Assembly (NCBI RefSeq): GCF_021432765.1
Contig: NZ_CP058908.1
Location: 1,380,001 to 1,444,000 of the forward strand
DNA: 64,000 nucleotides
Direction: 5' to 3'
DNA from: Pseudomonas phenolilytica
GTDB taxonomy: Bacteria; Pseudomonadota; Gammaproteobacteria; Pseudomonadales; Pseudomonadaceae
Within the stretch, counting starts at the first letter, position 1. Each line of letters opens with the position of its first letter. The position numbers and the translations under genes were made by a program. The notes under the pieces were generated by a model. It had not been told where the DNA came from and searched no databases. It saw only the letters and a list, made by a program, of their open reading frames with translations. This document shows positions 18,601 to 28,119 of this stretch, piece after piece.

Positions 18601-21600
18601 CGAACTCGCCGACGCCCAGCTGCTACACGATGCCGAGCAGCTGCTGCGCCAGGGCTTGGACAATCTGCAGGAGCGGCCGCTTGCACCGATCGCCGGTGCG
18701 CCGGAGTTTCTTGCTCGCGTGCAGGCGCTGCATCAGGCACGCCTCACCGAGGCTGGTGTTCGGCGCGAGAGCGCAAAGGGGGAGGCGCGTGATCCGAGCC
18801 TGATCGCCGCATTCCTGTCCGAGGGGATGAATATTCTGCTCGATGCCGCGGATCTGCTGCAGCGCTGGCGCGAGCATCCCACCGAGCGCCAGGAGCTATC
18901 GGCACTGCTGCAGGAGCTGAGCAGCCTAGGCCACAGTGCGCAGATGGCCGACCTGCCGCAGGTCGATGCGCTCTGCCAGGCGCTGCTCAAACTGTACGGC
19001 GTGGTGCAGGACGGCCGCCTGGCGGTCGATGCGCATTTCTTCGATACCGTCGAGGAGGGACACGAGGCACTGGTCGGCATGATGGATCAGGTCGCCGCCG
19101 CGCTGCAGGTGACCGCCCAGCCGCAGCTGGTCGAACGGCTCGAAGCGCTCGCGGCGCAGGCCATCGATACGCTAGCCGCACCCGAGGAGACGCTACTCCC
19201 TGCCGTCCAACCTCTGGTGGACGACGGATATCCGGCGCTCGCGCACGAGTGTGGCGGGAGCGGCGCCGCCGACGACAGTTTCGACCCGGACATGGTGGAC
19301 ATCTTCCTCGACGAGGCCGTCGACCTGTTGGAGAGTGCGGGCGAGGCGCTGGAGCGCTGGCTGAGCGAGCCAACCAACCAGTTGGCGCTGTCGGCGCTAC
19401 TGCGTGACCTGCACACGCTCAAGGGCGGCGCCCGTATGGCCGGGGTGCGTCCGGTCGGTGATCTGGCACACGAGCTGGAATCGCTCTACGAAGGATTGTC
19501 CGACGGCCGCTATGCCTATGCGCCGGACCTGGCCGCATTGCTACAACGCAGTCACGATCAGCTGGCGCTGCAGCTTGAGCAGCTGCAATCAGACACACCC
19601 ATGAGCGTCGCCGACGAGCTGGTTCGGACGATCCGTGCCTATCGGCAGGGCGACCTGCTTGGCGCCGTCGCTGATGATTTAGTCGGCGTGCCGGACATGC
19701 CGCAGGAGCACGTCAGCGAGCCGGTGGCCGATGTGGACGCTGCGGGCGAGGAGCTGAGCGCCGGCGATCACCACGACGATCTGCAGCTTGATATCGACGC
19801 CAGCGATGCTGCGAAGTCCGATACCCTCGAAGCCGAAGCCGAAGCCGAAGCCGAAGCCGACCTGGGCGACATACAACGTCCAGGTGCGATTGAAGTGTCG
19901 GACGAAGCACTACCGGTGATCGCTGAGGACCTGCACGACGAACCCGATCCGGAGCTGGTCGAGATATTCCTCGATGAAGGCTTCGACATCATGGAAAGCG
20001 TTACCGCGGGCTTGCAGCGATGGATGGACGACGTCGACAACAGTTTCGAGCTGGAGGCGCTGCAGCGTGACCTGCATACCCTGAAGGGTGGCGCACGGAT
20101 GGCCGACAGTCGCGCCATCGGCGATCTGGCGCATGAGCTGGAATACCTCTACGAAGGTTTGTGCGCAGGCAAGTATCGGGCTACCGAGCAGCTCTTCGCG
20201 CTGTTGCAGGCCTGTCATGACCGTCTTGCCGAGATGCTCGACGCGCTGCGCGCCAGACGCCCGCAGCCGGATGGCAAGGCGCTGATCGAGGCGATCCGCG
20301 CCTTTCGCGATAATCCGCAGCAGCAGCTGAATGCACCCAGCAGCATCACCCTGAAGGCTGCTGAAGAAACAACGGCGGCTCATGAGTCCGACGCCTCGGA
20401 GATTCTCGACATCTTCGTCGAGGAGGCCGATGACCTGCTCGAGGAAATGGAGGCAGCACTTGGCCGCTGGGACGCGCAGCGCGACGACGCTGCTCCGCTG
20501 GCTGACATGCTGCGTGTGCTGCATACGCTCAAGGGCGGTGCACGGCTGGCCGGGCAGGCGCGCCTGGGCAACATGGCGCATGACCTTGAACAGCACCTGA
20601 GCGAGGCCCGGCAGATGGGCGCACCGTGGCCGGAGAGCCTGTTCCTTGATGTGCAGCAGGGCTATGACGGCCTGCTCAAGGAAGTCGAGCAGCTCAGGGC
20701 GCTGCTCGCTGCGGAGATTCCTCCGGACCCGGTGACCCAGGAGGTCGCGGAGGAAGCGGCGAATGTCGTGACCACGCTGCCTCTGGCGCAACCCATCGTC
20801 GCCGCCAGCGTGCGCCCCGTGGCCAATGCCGAGCCGGCGAAGGTCCTGCCGTTCGTCCAGCGCGCCCGGCAGGCGGCGCAGGATGCCGCGGCGCGGCGCG
20901 CTCCGCAGGAGCTGGTCAAGGTACCGGCGGAGCTGCTCGAGGGGCTGGTCAACCTGGCGGGCGAGACCTCGATTTTCCGCGGCCGAGTCGAGCAGCAGGT
21001 CAGCGATGTCAGTTTCACCCTGAGCGAGATGGAAGCCACCATCGAGCGTGTGCGTGACCAGTTGCGCCGCCTGGACACCGAAACCCAGGCACAGATTCTC
21101 AGCCGCTACCAGGCCGAGGCGGAGCGTGCCGGCTACGATGATTTCGACCCGCTGGAGATGGACCGTCACTCGCAGCTGCAGCAGTTGTCGCGCGCGCTGT
21201 TCGAGTCGGCGTCCGACCTGCTGGATCTGAAGGAAACCCTGGCTGCGCGCAACCGCGACGCCGAGACCCTGCTGCTGCAGCAGGCGCGGGTCAACACCGA
21301 GCTGCAGGAAGGCCTCATGCGCACCCGCATGGTGCCGTTCGAGCGCTTGGTACCGCGCCTGCGGCGCATCGTCCGGCAGGTCGCCGGTGAGCTGGGCAAG
21401 CAAGTAGAGTTCCTCGTGGGCAACGCCACCGGCGAGATGGACCGCAGCGTCCTCGAGCGGATCGTGGCGCCGCTGGAGCACATGCTGCGCAACGCTGTCG
21501 ACCACGGCATCGAGTCGCAGCAGGCGCGCCGCGCGGCGGGCAAACCCGAGCAGGGCACCATTCGCCTCGACCTGGCGCGCGAAGGCGGCGACATCGTTCT

Positions 21601-22750
21601 GACGCTGAGCGATGACGGCGCCGGTATCAACCTAGCGGCCGTACGGCGCAAGGCCATCGAACGCGGCTTGCTAGCCCCGCAGAACGATCTCACCGACCAC
21701 GAGATCCTGCAGTTCATCCTCGAAGCCGGCTTTTCCACTGCCGAGCGGGTAACGCAGATTTCCGGTCGCGGCGTCGGCATGGACGTGGTGCACTCCGAAG
21801 TGAAGCAGCTCGGCGGCTCGATGAGCATCGAGTCGACGCAGGGTCAAGGCACGCGCTTCCTGATTCGCCTGCCGTTCACCGTGTCGGTCAACCGGGCACT
21901 CATGGTTTATTCCGGCGAGGATCTCTATGCGATCCCGCTGAACACCATCGAAGGTATCGTGCGTGTCTCGCCCTACGAGCTGGAGGCCTACTACCAGCCG
22001 GATGCGCCGCGTTTCGAGTACGCCGGGCAGACCTATGAGCTGCGCTACCTCGGTGAGCTGCTGAACAACGGGCAGCAGCCCAAGCTGGTTGGCCAGAGCC
22101 TGCCGCTGCCGGTGATCCTGGTGCGCTCGAAGGAGCACAGCGTCGCCGTACAGGTGGACAGCCTGGCCGGCTCGCGCGAGATCGTGGTGAAAAGCCTGGG
22201 GCCGCAGTTCGCGGGCGTGCACGGCATTTCCGGCGCGACCATCCTCGGTGATGGTCGGGTGGTGGTGATTCTCGACCTGCTGGCGACCATTCGTGTTCTC
22301 CATGCGCACCTGCTGACCCAGCAGCGGCCGCAGCAGCTGCCGCAGTTGCCGGAGACGGTGGAAGTCGAAGCCGATCGCCCGCTGCTGGTCATGGTGGTCG
22401 ACGATTCGGTCACCGTGCGCAAGGTCACCAGCCGCCTGCTGGAGCGCAACGGCATGAACGTGCTGACCGCCAAGGACGGTGTCGACGCCATCACCCAGCT
22501 GCAGGAGCGGCGGCCCGACATCATGCTGCTGGATATCGAGATGCCGCGCATGGACGGCTTCGAGGTGGCGGCGCTGGTGCGCCACGACGAACGCCTCAAG
22601 GATCTGCCGATCATCATGATCACCTCGCGTACTGGCGAGAAGCACCGTGATCGCGCCTTGGCGATCGGCGTCAACGAGTACCTGGGCAAGCCGTACCAGG
22701 AATCGGTGTTGCTGGAGCATATCCAGCGGCTGGTGCATGCCGATGTCTGA
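15698..22750 (+). CDS. chpA: hybrid chemosensory histidine kinase ChpA
   Basis: A 2350-residue CheA-type kinase for type IV pilus control. Phosphotransfer sites in order: H49 (VHQVHGTL, diverged), probable threonine site T189 (DLPTNLGYM), H778, H933, serine site S1075 (ELSSLGHSAQMA replacing HTLKGGARMA), H1239, H1460 and H1609. Then come the dimer helices (EGLVNLAGETS), the ATP lid and N-box (EHMLRNAVDHG, ISGRGVGMDVV), a CheW-like domain and a receiver with D2279 (MLLDIEMPRMDG). Six His, one Ser and one Thr site match the P. aeruginosa design. The start at 15698 (MGDRHDYVALEW) follows GGAG; 15683 is an alternative. An (EA)5 repeat lies near residues 1378-1388. Confidence 0.95.
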   Translation: MGDRHDYVALEWVKGEIAETLKQARQALEAYVEAPQDSTRMRFCMTYVHQVHGTLQMVEFFGAALLAEEMEQLARALLEERVANRAEALEVLMQAILQMPVYLDRIQSARRDLPMVVLPLLNDLRAARGEKLLSETSLFAPDLSERTPILPSESVERLRTEELPVLLRKMRQMLQVALVGVIRNQDLPTNLGYMARVFARLESLCKDAPLGALWQITSGMIEGLASGAVSNGASVRTLLRQVDKEFKRLVEQGVDGLNQPAPDELIKNLLFYVAKAPADTPRLRALRELYRLDDALPDMTIVDQERAQLSGPDRGAMRSVVAALCEELVRVKDSLDLFVRSDRRALDDLASLHAPLKQIADTLAVLGFAQPRKIIVDQTGLIQALTSGLRQPDDATLMDIAGALLYVEATLAGMVGTTTEEQDEARHLPTTDVAQIHQLVIKEARTALEQAKDAIIEFIASQWNHDHLARVPELLTQARGGLAMIPLQRAAALLDACNRYIQEQLLALRAVPDWQSLDTLADAITSVEYYLERLSEDCGSQGDLILDVAEESLQHLGYPLASTSPSVSEKEQPQPESDLSGDPLDEIEFLLPEADPEPAEMASHRSGNSEEQRAGDVTLGENELPAVTLPANDAAAAVDYLPPAADLDGSALELPTLEFEILDEAAPATSWSAVEIADLGLPEITLPPLSESLETPEQAPDLEQIMAAPVLAINPPAQDVPPSLLPPPEGEEPVDDELAEVFIEEAAEVLETIREQLPAWLAEPDDKAVLGEVRRAFHTLKGSGRMVRALIVGELAWSIENLLNRVLDRSIGTTEAVKQVVVDVVALLPALVEEFAAHAQRQRSDVDQLAACAHALAKGEPLPNLAAGAVEQPEPSVDAAGEREPASDGLDPQLLEIFRNEAEAHLTTLVDYLADCAQRLPQPVTDALQRALHTLKGSAHMAGILPMAEIATPLEKLVKEFKNNLIQIELADAQLLHDAEQLLRQGLDNLQERPLAPIAGAPEFLARVQALHQARLTEAGVRRESAKGEARDPSLIAAFLSEGMNILLDAADLLQRWREHPTERQELSALLQELSSLGHSAQMADLPQVDALCQALLKLYGVVQDGRLAVDAHFFDTVEEGHEALVGMMDQVAAALQVTAQPQLVERLEALAAQAIDTLAAPEETLLPAVQPLVDDGYPALAHECGGSGAADDSFDPDMVDIFLDEAVDLLESAGEALERWLSEPTNQLALSALLRDLHTLKGGARMAGVRPVGDLAHELESLYEGLSDGRYAYAPDLAALLQRSHDQLALQLEQLQSDTPMSVADELVRTIRAYRQGDLLGAVADDLVGVPDMPQEHVSEPVADVDAAGEELSAGDHHDDLQLDIDASDAAKSDTLEAEAEAEAEADLGDIQRPGAIEVSDEALPVIAEDLHDEPDPELVEIFLDEGFDIMESVTAGLQRWMDDVDNSFELEALQRDLHTLKGGARMADSRAIGDLAHELEYLYEGLCAGKYRATEQLFALLQACHDRLAEMLDALRARRPQPDGKALIEAIRAFRDNPQQQLNAPSSITLKAAEETTAAHESDASEILDIFVEEADDLLEEMEAALGRWDAQRDDAAPLADMLRVLHTLKGGARLAGQARLGNMAHDLEQHLSEARQMGAPWPESLFLDVQQGYDGLLKEVEQLRALLAAEIPPDPVTQEVAEEAANVVTTLPLAQPIVAASVRPVANAEPAKVLPFVQRARQAAQDAAARRAPQELVKVPAELLEGLVNLAGETSIFRGRVEQQVSDVSFTLSEMEATIERVRDQLRRLDTETQAQILSRYQAEAERAGYDDFDPLEMDRHSQLQQLSRALFESASDLLDLKETLAARNRDAETLLLQQARVNTELQEGLMRTRMVPFERLVPRLRRIVRQVAGELGKQVEFLVGNATGEMDRSVLERIVAPLEHMLRNAVDHGIESQQARRAAGKPEQGTIRLDLAREGGDIVLTLSDDGAGINLAAVRRKAIERGLLAPQNDLTDHEILQFILEAGFSTAERVTQISGRGVGMDVVHSEVKQLGGSMSIESTQGQGTRFLIRLPFTVSVNRALMVYSGEDLYAIPLNTIEGIVRVSPYELEAYYQPDAPRFEYAGQTYELRYLGELLNNGQQPKLVGQSLPLPVILVRSKEHSVAVQVDSLAGSREIVVKSLGPQFAGVHGISGATILGDGRVVVILDLLATIRVLHAHLLTQQRPQQLPQLPETVEVEADRPLLVMVVDDSVTVRKVTSRLLERNGMNVLTAKDGVDAITQLQERRPDIMLLDIEMPRMDGFEVAALVRHDERLKDLPIIMITSRTGEKHRDRALAIGVNEYLGKPYQESVLLEHIQRLVHADV
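19829..19858 (+). repeat. hexanucleotide tandem repeat inside chpA
   Basis: Five exact copies of GAAGCC encode (Glu-Ala)5 in an acidic linker between two phosphotransfer domains of ChpA. The six-base unit keeps frame on gain or loss of copies, so only linker length would vary. Confidence 0.9.
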
Positions 22751-23792
22751 AGGCGCCGCTCGCATCGCGGTCCTGGCCGATACCTCGCTGCAGCGCCATG
22801 TGCTGCAGCAGGCGCTGGGTGCCAGTGGCTATCGCGTGGTCCTCAACAACGATCCGGCGCGGATGGAATTGGCCGATCTGGACCTCACCGAGGCCGATCT
22901 CTGGCTGGTGGACCTGGCACAGACCGAGGATTCGCCGCTGGTCGATGCGCTGCTCGAGCGCGACAGCACGCTGGTGCTATTCGGCGAGGGGCATGCGCCG
23001 GAGCGCAGCTCGGAGAACTACCCGCGCTGGGAGCGCCGGCTGTTCGGCAAGCTCAAGCGGCTGGTCGGTGACCCGGCGGTAGCGGTCGGCCCGCGTCTGG
23101 GAGCGCTCGACAGCGACTCAGCGCGCAGTGGACAACTGACCTTGCCCGGAGCGCTGGCCGTCCATCCGGCGACTGCCGGCGAGGTGGCGCCGCGGGTGTG
23201 GCTGCTCGCGGCCTCGCTGGGCGGGCCGGAGGCGGTCAAGGCGTTCCTCGATGCGCTGCCGGAGGGGCTGCCGGTGGGGTTCATCTACGCCCAGCACATC
23301 GAGGCAAGTTTCGAGGCGGCGCTGTCCCAGGCGGTCGGCAGGCACAGCAGCTGGGCGGTCCGGCAGAGCAGGGGCGGCGATCACATTCGTTGCGGGGAAG
23401 TGATCATCGCGCCGATCGCGCAGGAGCTGGGCTTTGATCTCGATGGCCTGATGCGCAGCAGCGGCCGCAGCTGGCCGGAGCCGTACAGCCCGTCGATCGA
23501 TCAGATGATGCTCAATCTCGCCCAGCACTACGGCGACCGCTGCGGTGCCATCGTCTTCAGTGGCATGGGCAGCGACGGCAGCGCCGCGGCGGCCTACTTG
23601 CTGCGCCAGGGCGGCCGGATCTGGACCCAGCGCGCCGACTCCTGTGCCTGCTCGAGCATGCCGGACAACCTGCGCGAGGGTGGCTACAGCTCGTTCACGG
23701 GCGATCCGCGCGAACTCGCGCAAGCCTTGGTCAACCATCTTGCGGAGCAGGCACGCCTGGCCGCTACGTCCATCGAAAGGGATCTGTCATGA
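22743..23792 (+). CDS. chpB: CheB-like methylesterase ChpB
   Basis: A 349-residue protein with a C-terminal CheB methylesterase domain. The catalytic serine lies in LLAASLGGPEAV, the histidine in FIYAQHIEAS and the aspartate in VFSGMGSDGSAAA. The N-terminal half resembles a degenerate receiver (RIAVLADTSLQRHVLQQAL) without the usual acidic pocket, as in ChpB. It would remove methyl groups added by PilK to PilJ. The ATG at 22743 overlaps the end of chpA by eight bases; the open frame begins inside chpA. Confidence 0.93.
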   Translation: MSEGAARIAVLADTSLQRHVLQQALGASGYRVVLNNDPARMELADLDLTEADLWLVDLAQTEDSPLVDALLERDSTLVLFGEGHAPERSSENYPRWERRLFGKLKRLVGDPAVAVGPRLGALDSDSARSGQLTLPGALAVHPATAGEVAPRVWLLAASLGGPEAVKAFLDALPEGLPVGFIYAQHIEASFEAALSQAVGRHSSWAVRQSRGGDHIRCGEVIIAPIAQELGFDLDGLMRSSGRSWPEPYSPSIDQMMLNLAQHYGDRCGAIVFSGMGSDGSAAAAYLLRQGGRIWTQRADSCACSSMPDNLREGGYSSFTGDPRELAQALVNHLAEQARLAATSIERDLS

Positions 23793-24259
23793 GTCAAGCG
23801 GTCGTCTCCCAGGAAAGCCCCGTCAGCCTCACCGGCCTGCTGGTGCCGCTTGCGGATCGCACCCTGCTGGTGCCGAACGTCGCAGTGGCCGAGCTGATTC
23901 CCTATCGCACGCCGCAGGCGGTGCCGGGTGCGCCGGCGTGGTTCCTCGGCCAGGTGCAGTGGCGCGACCTCAACCTGCCGCTGCTGTCGTTCGAGGCGGC
24001 GTCTGATGGTACGGCGCAGGTCGGCGCTGGTGCGCGGATCGTGGTGCTCAATGCGCTCGGCGGTCGGGAGCATGTGCGTTTCATCGCGCTGCTGGTGCAG
24101 GGTATCCCGCGTTCGATCAAGGTCGATGCAGACCTGGCGCGCGCCGAGCTGGCGCTGGCGCCGCTTGAGCTGGATGCGGTGGAGCTGGGGGATGTGCAGG
24201 CGCGCATTCCCGATCTGGTCGGGCTCGAGCAGTGTCTGGCGGATGCCGGGTTGATCTGA
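23789..24259 (+). CDS. chpC: CheW-like coupling protein ChpC
   Basis: A 156-residue CheW-domain protein (GLLVPLADRTLLVPNVAVAEL; PAWFLGQVQWRDLNLPLLSFE). In P. aeruginosa ChpC is a second adaptor of the Chp system, apparently used by inputs other than PilJ. Its ATG overlaps the chpB stop (ATGA). It ends the pil-chp cluster, 31 bases before the convergent rsmE stop. Confidence 0.92.
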   Translation: MSQAVVSQESPVSLTGLLVPLADRTLLVPNVAVAELIPYRTPQAVPGAPAWFLGQVQWRDLNLPLLSFEAASDGTAQVGAGARIVVLNALGGREHVRFIALLVQGIPRSIKVDADLARAELALAPLELDAVELGDVQARIPDLVGLEQCLADAGLI

Positions 24260-24272
24260 AGCGCGGTGCAGC

Positions 24273-24289
24273 CGGTGCCGTCGGCACCG
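24273..24289. terminator. short hairpin between chpC and rsmE
   Basis: Arms CGGTGCCG (24273-24280) and CGGCACCG (24282-24289) lie in the 31-base gap between convergent genes. The inner pairs must open to form a loop. It is a plausible two-way terminator without a strong T-tract. Confidence 0.5.
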
Positions 24290-24290
24290 T

Positions 24291-25007
24291 TCAGAAATCG
24301 CCCCACAGCTGCTGAGCCACGCTCAGTGCCACAACCGGTGCCGTCTCGGTGCGCAGCACTCGGGGGCCGAGCCGTGCGGCCTGGAAGCCGGCCTGCTGCG
24401 CCTGCTCCACTTCGTGCTCGCTGAGCCCACCTTCCGGGCCGATGAGAAACGCCAGCGTACGCGGTTGCGCATGGCTGGTCAGCGGCGCGGCCACCGGATG
24501 CAGGACCAGCTTCAGCTCGGCCTCGACCGGCAGCCAGTCGCCGAGCTGCTGCGGTGGATGAATCGTCGGCACCACCGAACGCCCGCACTGCTCGCACGCG
24601 CTGATGGCGATCTGGCGCCAGTGGGCCAGACGCTTGTCGGCGCGTTCGTCGTTCAGCCGGACTTCGCAGCGCTCGCTGATCAGGGGGGTGATCTGCGCCA
24701 CGCCGAGCTCGGTGGCCTTCTGGATCGCCCAATCCATGCGCTCGCCGCGCGACAGGCCCTGGCCGAGGTGGATCTGCAGCGGCGACTCGGGCAGGCCGGC
24801 GAGCTGTTGGCGCAACTCGACGCGAACCTGCTTCTTGCCTACCTCGACCAGCTCGCCGAGATATTCCTGGCCGCAACCGTCGAACAACTGCACGGCGCTG
24901 CCGCTGGTCAGACGCAACACGCGACCGATGTAGTGCGCAGCGGTTTCGGGCAGTGCGTGCGAGCCGAGGGCGAGCGGGGCGTCGATGAAGAAGCGGGATA
25001 GGCGCAT
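24291..25007 (-). CDS. rsmE: 16S rRNA m3U1498 methyltransferase RsmE
   Basis: A 238-residue SPOUT methyltransferase that modifies U1498 of 16S rRNA. The N-terminal PUA-like part holds RFFIDAPL and HYIGRVLRL, and the knot region carries LAFLIGPEGGLSEHEVEQA and RLGPRVLRTETAPV. The ATG at 25007 gives the normal N-terminus; the frame extends to 25028 within a repeat. It is convergent with chpC. Confidence 0.94.
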   Translation of the reverse strand: MRLSRFFIDAPLALGSHALPETAAHYIGRVLRLTSGSAVQLFDGCGQEYLGELVEVGKKQVRVELRQQLAGLPESPLQIHLGQGLSRGERMDWAIQKATELGVAQITPLISERCEVRLNDERADKRLAHWRQIAISACEQCGRSVVPTIHPPQQLGDWLPVEAELKLVLHPVAAPLTSHAQPRTLAFLIGPEGGLSEHEVEQAQQAGFQAARLGPRVLRTETAPVVALSVAQQLWGDF

Positions 25008-25020
25008 AAGGGCAGCTGCA

Positions 25021-25048
25021 AGCGGCAAGTTGGAAGCGGCAAGTCTAA
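25021..25048. repeat. 14-bp tandem repeat upstream of rsmE
   Basis: AAGCGGCAAGT recurs at 25021 and 25035 with a 14-base period, next to GCAGCTGCAAGC. It lies directly before the rsmE start, between bioA and rsmE. It resembles the repeat beside gshB. Confidence 0.6.
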
Positions 25049-25106
25049 AGCATCGCTGGTCTGACTCGCAGTGCTGCGTTGCTGGAAACCTGCCACCGCC
25101 AGAGGG

Positions 25107-26513
<1,407 letters not shown>

Positions 26514-26678
26514 GGGGTCCTCCTCTGATCTGCGCGCAGCCTAACAGATGGCTGCCTCAGGCAAGCCGATGCGGATGTTCGGGTTATCGAATATCTGAAT
26601 TGTTTAGAGCGAATTTATGCGCGCTTTTCCGATAGGTAAGCCGGTAGGCTTGTTCCACTTTCAACTGGGAGCTTGACG

Positions 26679-27233
26679 ATGCAGTGGCGCAACACTTCCC
26701 GCAATTACGGTCTGACCAGCATCCTGCTGCACTGGATCGGCGCGCTGGCGGTCTTCGGTCTGTTCGGTCTGGGCCTGTGGATGGTTGGGCTGAACTACTA
26801 CAGCAGCTGGTACCGTACCGCCCCGAATATCCACAAGAGCATCGGCATCCTGCTGTTCTTGCTGATGCTGGTGCGGCTGCTGTGGCGCTTCCTCAGCGCC
26901 GGTCCGACGCCCCTGGCTTCGCACGGCGCGGCGACTCGGCTGATGACCCGTCTGGGCCACGGGGTGCTCTATCTGGGCCTCTTCGCGGTCATGCTGTCTG
27001 GCTATCTGATTTCCACCGCCGACGGCCGGCCGATCAGCGTCTTCGGCTGGTTCGAGGTGCCGGCGCTGCTGACCTCGATTCCCAACCAAGAGGATGTTGC
27101 CGGCCTGGTTCACGAATACCTCGCCTGGGGGCTGGTCATTCTGGCCGGCCTGCATGGCCTGGCTGCCCTTAAACACCACTTCATCGACCGCGACCCGACC
27201 CTGCTGCGCATGTTCGGCCGTGCCGATGCCTGA
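26679..27233 (+). CDS. cytochrome b561 family di-haem membrane protein
   Basis: A 184-residue four-helix membrane protein of the CybB type. Candidate haem-ligand histidines are in SILLHWIGA, APNIHKSIG, GHGVLYLG and VHEYLAWGLVILAGLHGLAALKHHF. The family oxidises ubiquinol or passes electrons to superoxide. I chose the ATG at 26679; an in-frame TTG lies two codons upstream. The YceI-type gene follows by 24 bases, a pairing common in proteobacteria and found at this locus in P. aeruginosa (PA0422-PA0423). Confidence 0.92.
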   Translation: MQWRNTSRNYGLTSILLHWIGALAVFGLFGLGLWMVGLNYYSSWYRTAPNIHKSIGILLFLLMLVRLLWRFLSAGPTPLASHGAATRLMTRLGHGVLYLGLFAVMLSGYLISTADGRPISVFGWFEVPALLTSIPNQEDVAGLVHEYLAWGLVILAGLHGLAALKHHFIDRDPTLLRMFGRADA

Positions 27234-27257
27234 CTCGACTCACCAAGGAGACACATG

Positions 27258-27833
27258 ATGCTGAAGAAAACGCTCACCGCACTTGCCCTGGGTTCCGCGC
27301 TGCTCGCCGGCCAGGCTATGGCCGCCGACTATGTCATCGACAAGCAAGGCCAGCATGCCTTCGTCAACTTCAAGATCAGCCATCTGGGCTACAGCTGGCT
27401 GTGGGGCACCTTCAAGGACTTCGACGGCACGTTCAGTTTCGATGCTGCCAAGCCGGAAGCGAGCAAGGTCAGCGTCACGCTGAAGACTGCCAGCCTCGAC
27501 AGCAACCACGCCGAGCGCGACAAGCACCTGCGTAGCGAGGACTTCCTCAACGTGTCCAAGCACCCGACGGCGACTTTCGAGTCCACCTCGGTCAAGTCGA
27601 CCGGCGAAGGCACTGCCGATATCACCGGCAACCTCACCCTCAACGGCGTGACCAAGCCGGTGGTGATCGCTGCCAAGTTCCTTGGCGAAGGCGACGATCC
27701 TTGGGGTGGCTACCGCGCCGGCTTCGAGGGCAGCACGACGCTCAAGCTGAAAGATTTCGACATCAAGATGGATCTCGGCCCGGCTTCGCAGACTGTTGAT
27801 CTGATCATTTCGGTCGAGGGCGTGCGTCAGTAA
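27258..27833 (+). CDS. YceI family periplasmic protein (PasP-like)
   Basis: A 191-residue secreted lipocalin-like protein with a signal peptide cleaved after GQAMA, then the YceI motifs [20 protein letters not shown] and HPTATFEST. YceI proteins bind isoprenoid quinone-like lipids. The P. aeruginosa homologue at this position is PasP, reported as a secreted protease, although the fold has no classical protease motif. The start at 27258 follows AAGGAGAC; an ATG at 27255 is also in frame. It is likely co-transcribed with the cytochrome b561 gene. Confidence 0.92.
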   Translation: MLKKTLTALALGSALLAGQAMAADYVIDKQGQHAFVNFKISHLGYSWLWGTFKDFDGTFSFDAAKPEASKVSVTLKTASLDSNHAERDKHLRSEDFLNVSKHPTATFESTSVKSTGEGTADITGNLTLNGVTKPVVIAAKFLGEGDDPWGGYRAGFEGSTTLKLKDFDIKMDLGPASQTVDLIISVEGVRQ

Positions 27834-27851
27834 ACGCTCGTCGAGATCGAC

Positions 27852-27880
27852 CAGAACGCCGGCTCATTGCCGGCGTTCTG
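27852..27880 (+). terminator. terminator after the yceI-type gene
   Basis: Perfect 12-bp arms (27852-27863 and 27869-27880) enclose loop TCATT, 18 bases after the stop. The T-run is poor, but the stem is long and GC-rich. Confidence 0.7.
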
Positions 27881-28019
27881 CGTTGTGGCGACTCATTCGG
27901 CGCATGGCGGCTGGGCGATCGGATCGTAACGAATCGAAATGCTTGCGATGGTCTGCACCTACTCGTACGGACGGTTTTGCGCCACGCTGTAGCGTTGTTC
28001 CGGCAGGCGGTTTTTTGTG

Positions 28020-28049
28020 TTTACAAACACTGTTGAACGTAAGTATATT
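28020..28049 (+). promoter_or_regulatory. TtgR/NalD-type operator overlapping the mexA promoter
   Basis: TTTACAAACA (28020-28029) followed after eight bases by CGTAAGTATATT closely matches the TtgR operator known from Pseudomonas putida ttgABC (TTTACAAACA, eight bases, TGTAAGTA). The same bases supply a -35-like TTTACA (28020) and a -10 TATATT (28044) with an 18-base spacer, so a bound repressor would cover the promoter. The regulator itself is not in this window. The match is from memory of the published site. Confidence 0.75.
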
Positions 28050-28119
28050 CCGGACCCTGCCATTCGAGTCTGCCGGGCGCCCGCTGCCTTGGCCTGTCCG
28101 TCCTCAAGAGGTTCTTTCC

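Noticed and set aside
19829..19858. Short tandem repeat as a CRISPR array
   Set aside because: Units are six bases, contiguous and in frame within chpA, with no spacers.
19910..21505. 531-codon open frame on the minus strand
   Set aside because: It is antisense to chpA in the region encoding its last phosphotransfer domains and kinase core, with no ribosome site or known domain.
27883..28119. N-terminal extension of mexA
   Set aside because: The open frame reaches 27883 but lacks homology to MexA, covers the promoter and operator, and would destroy the lipoprotein signal.
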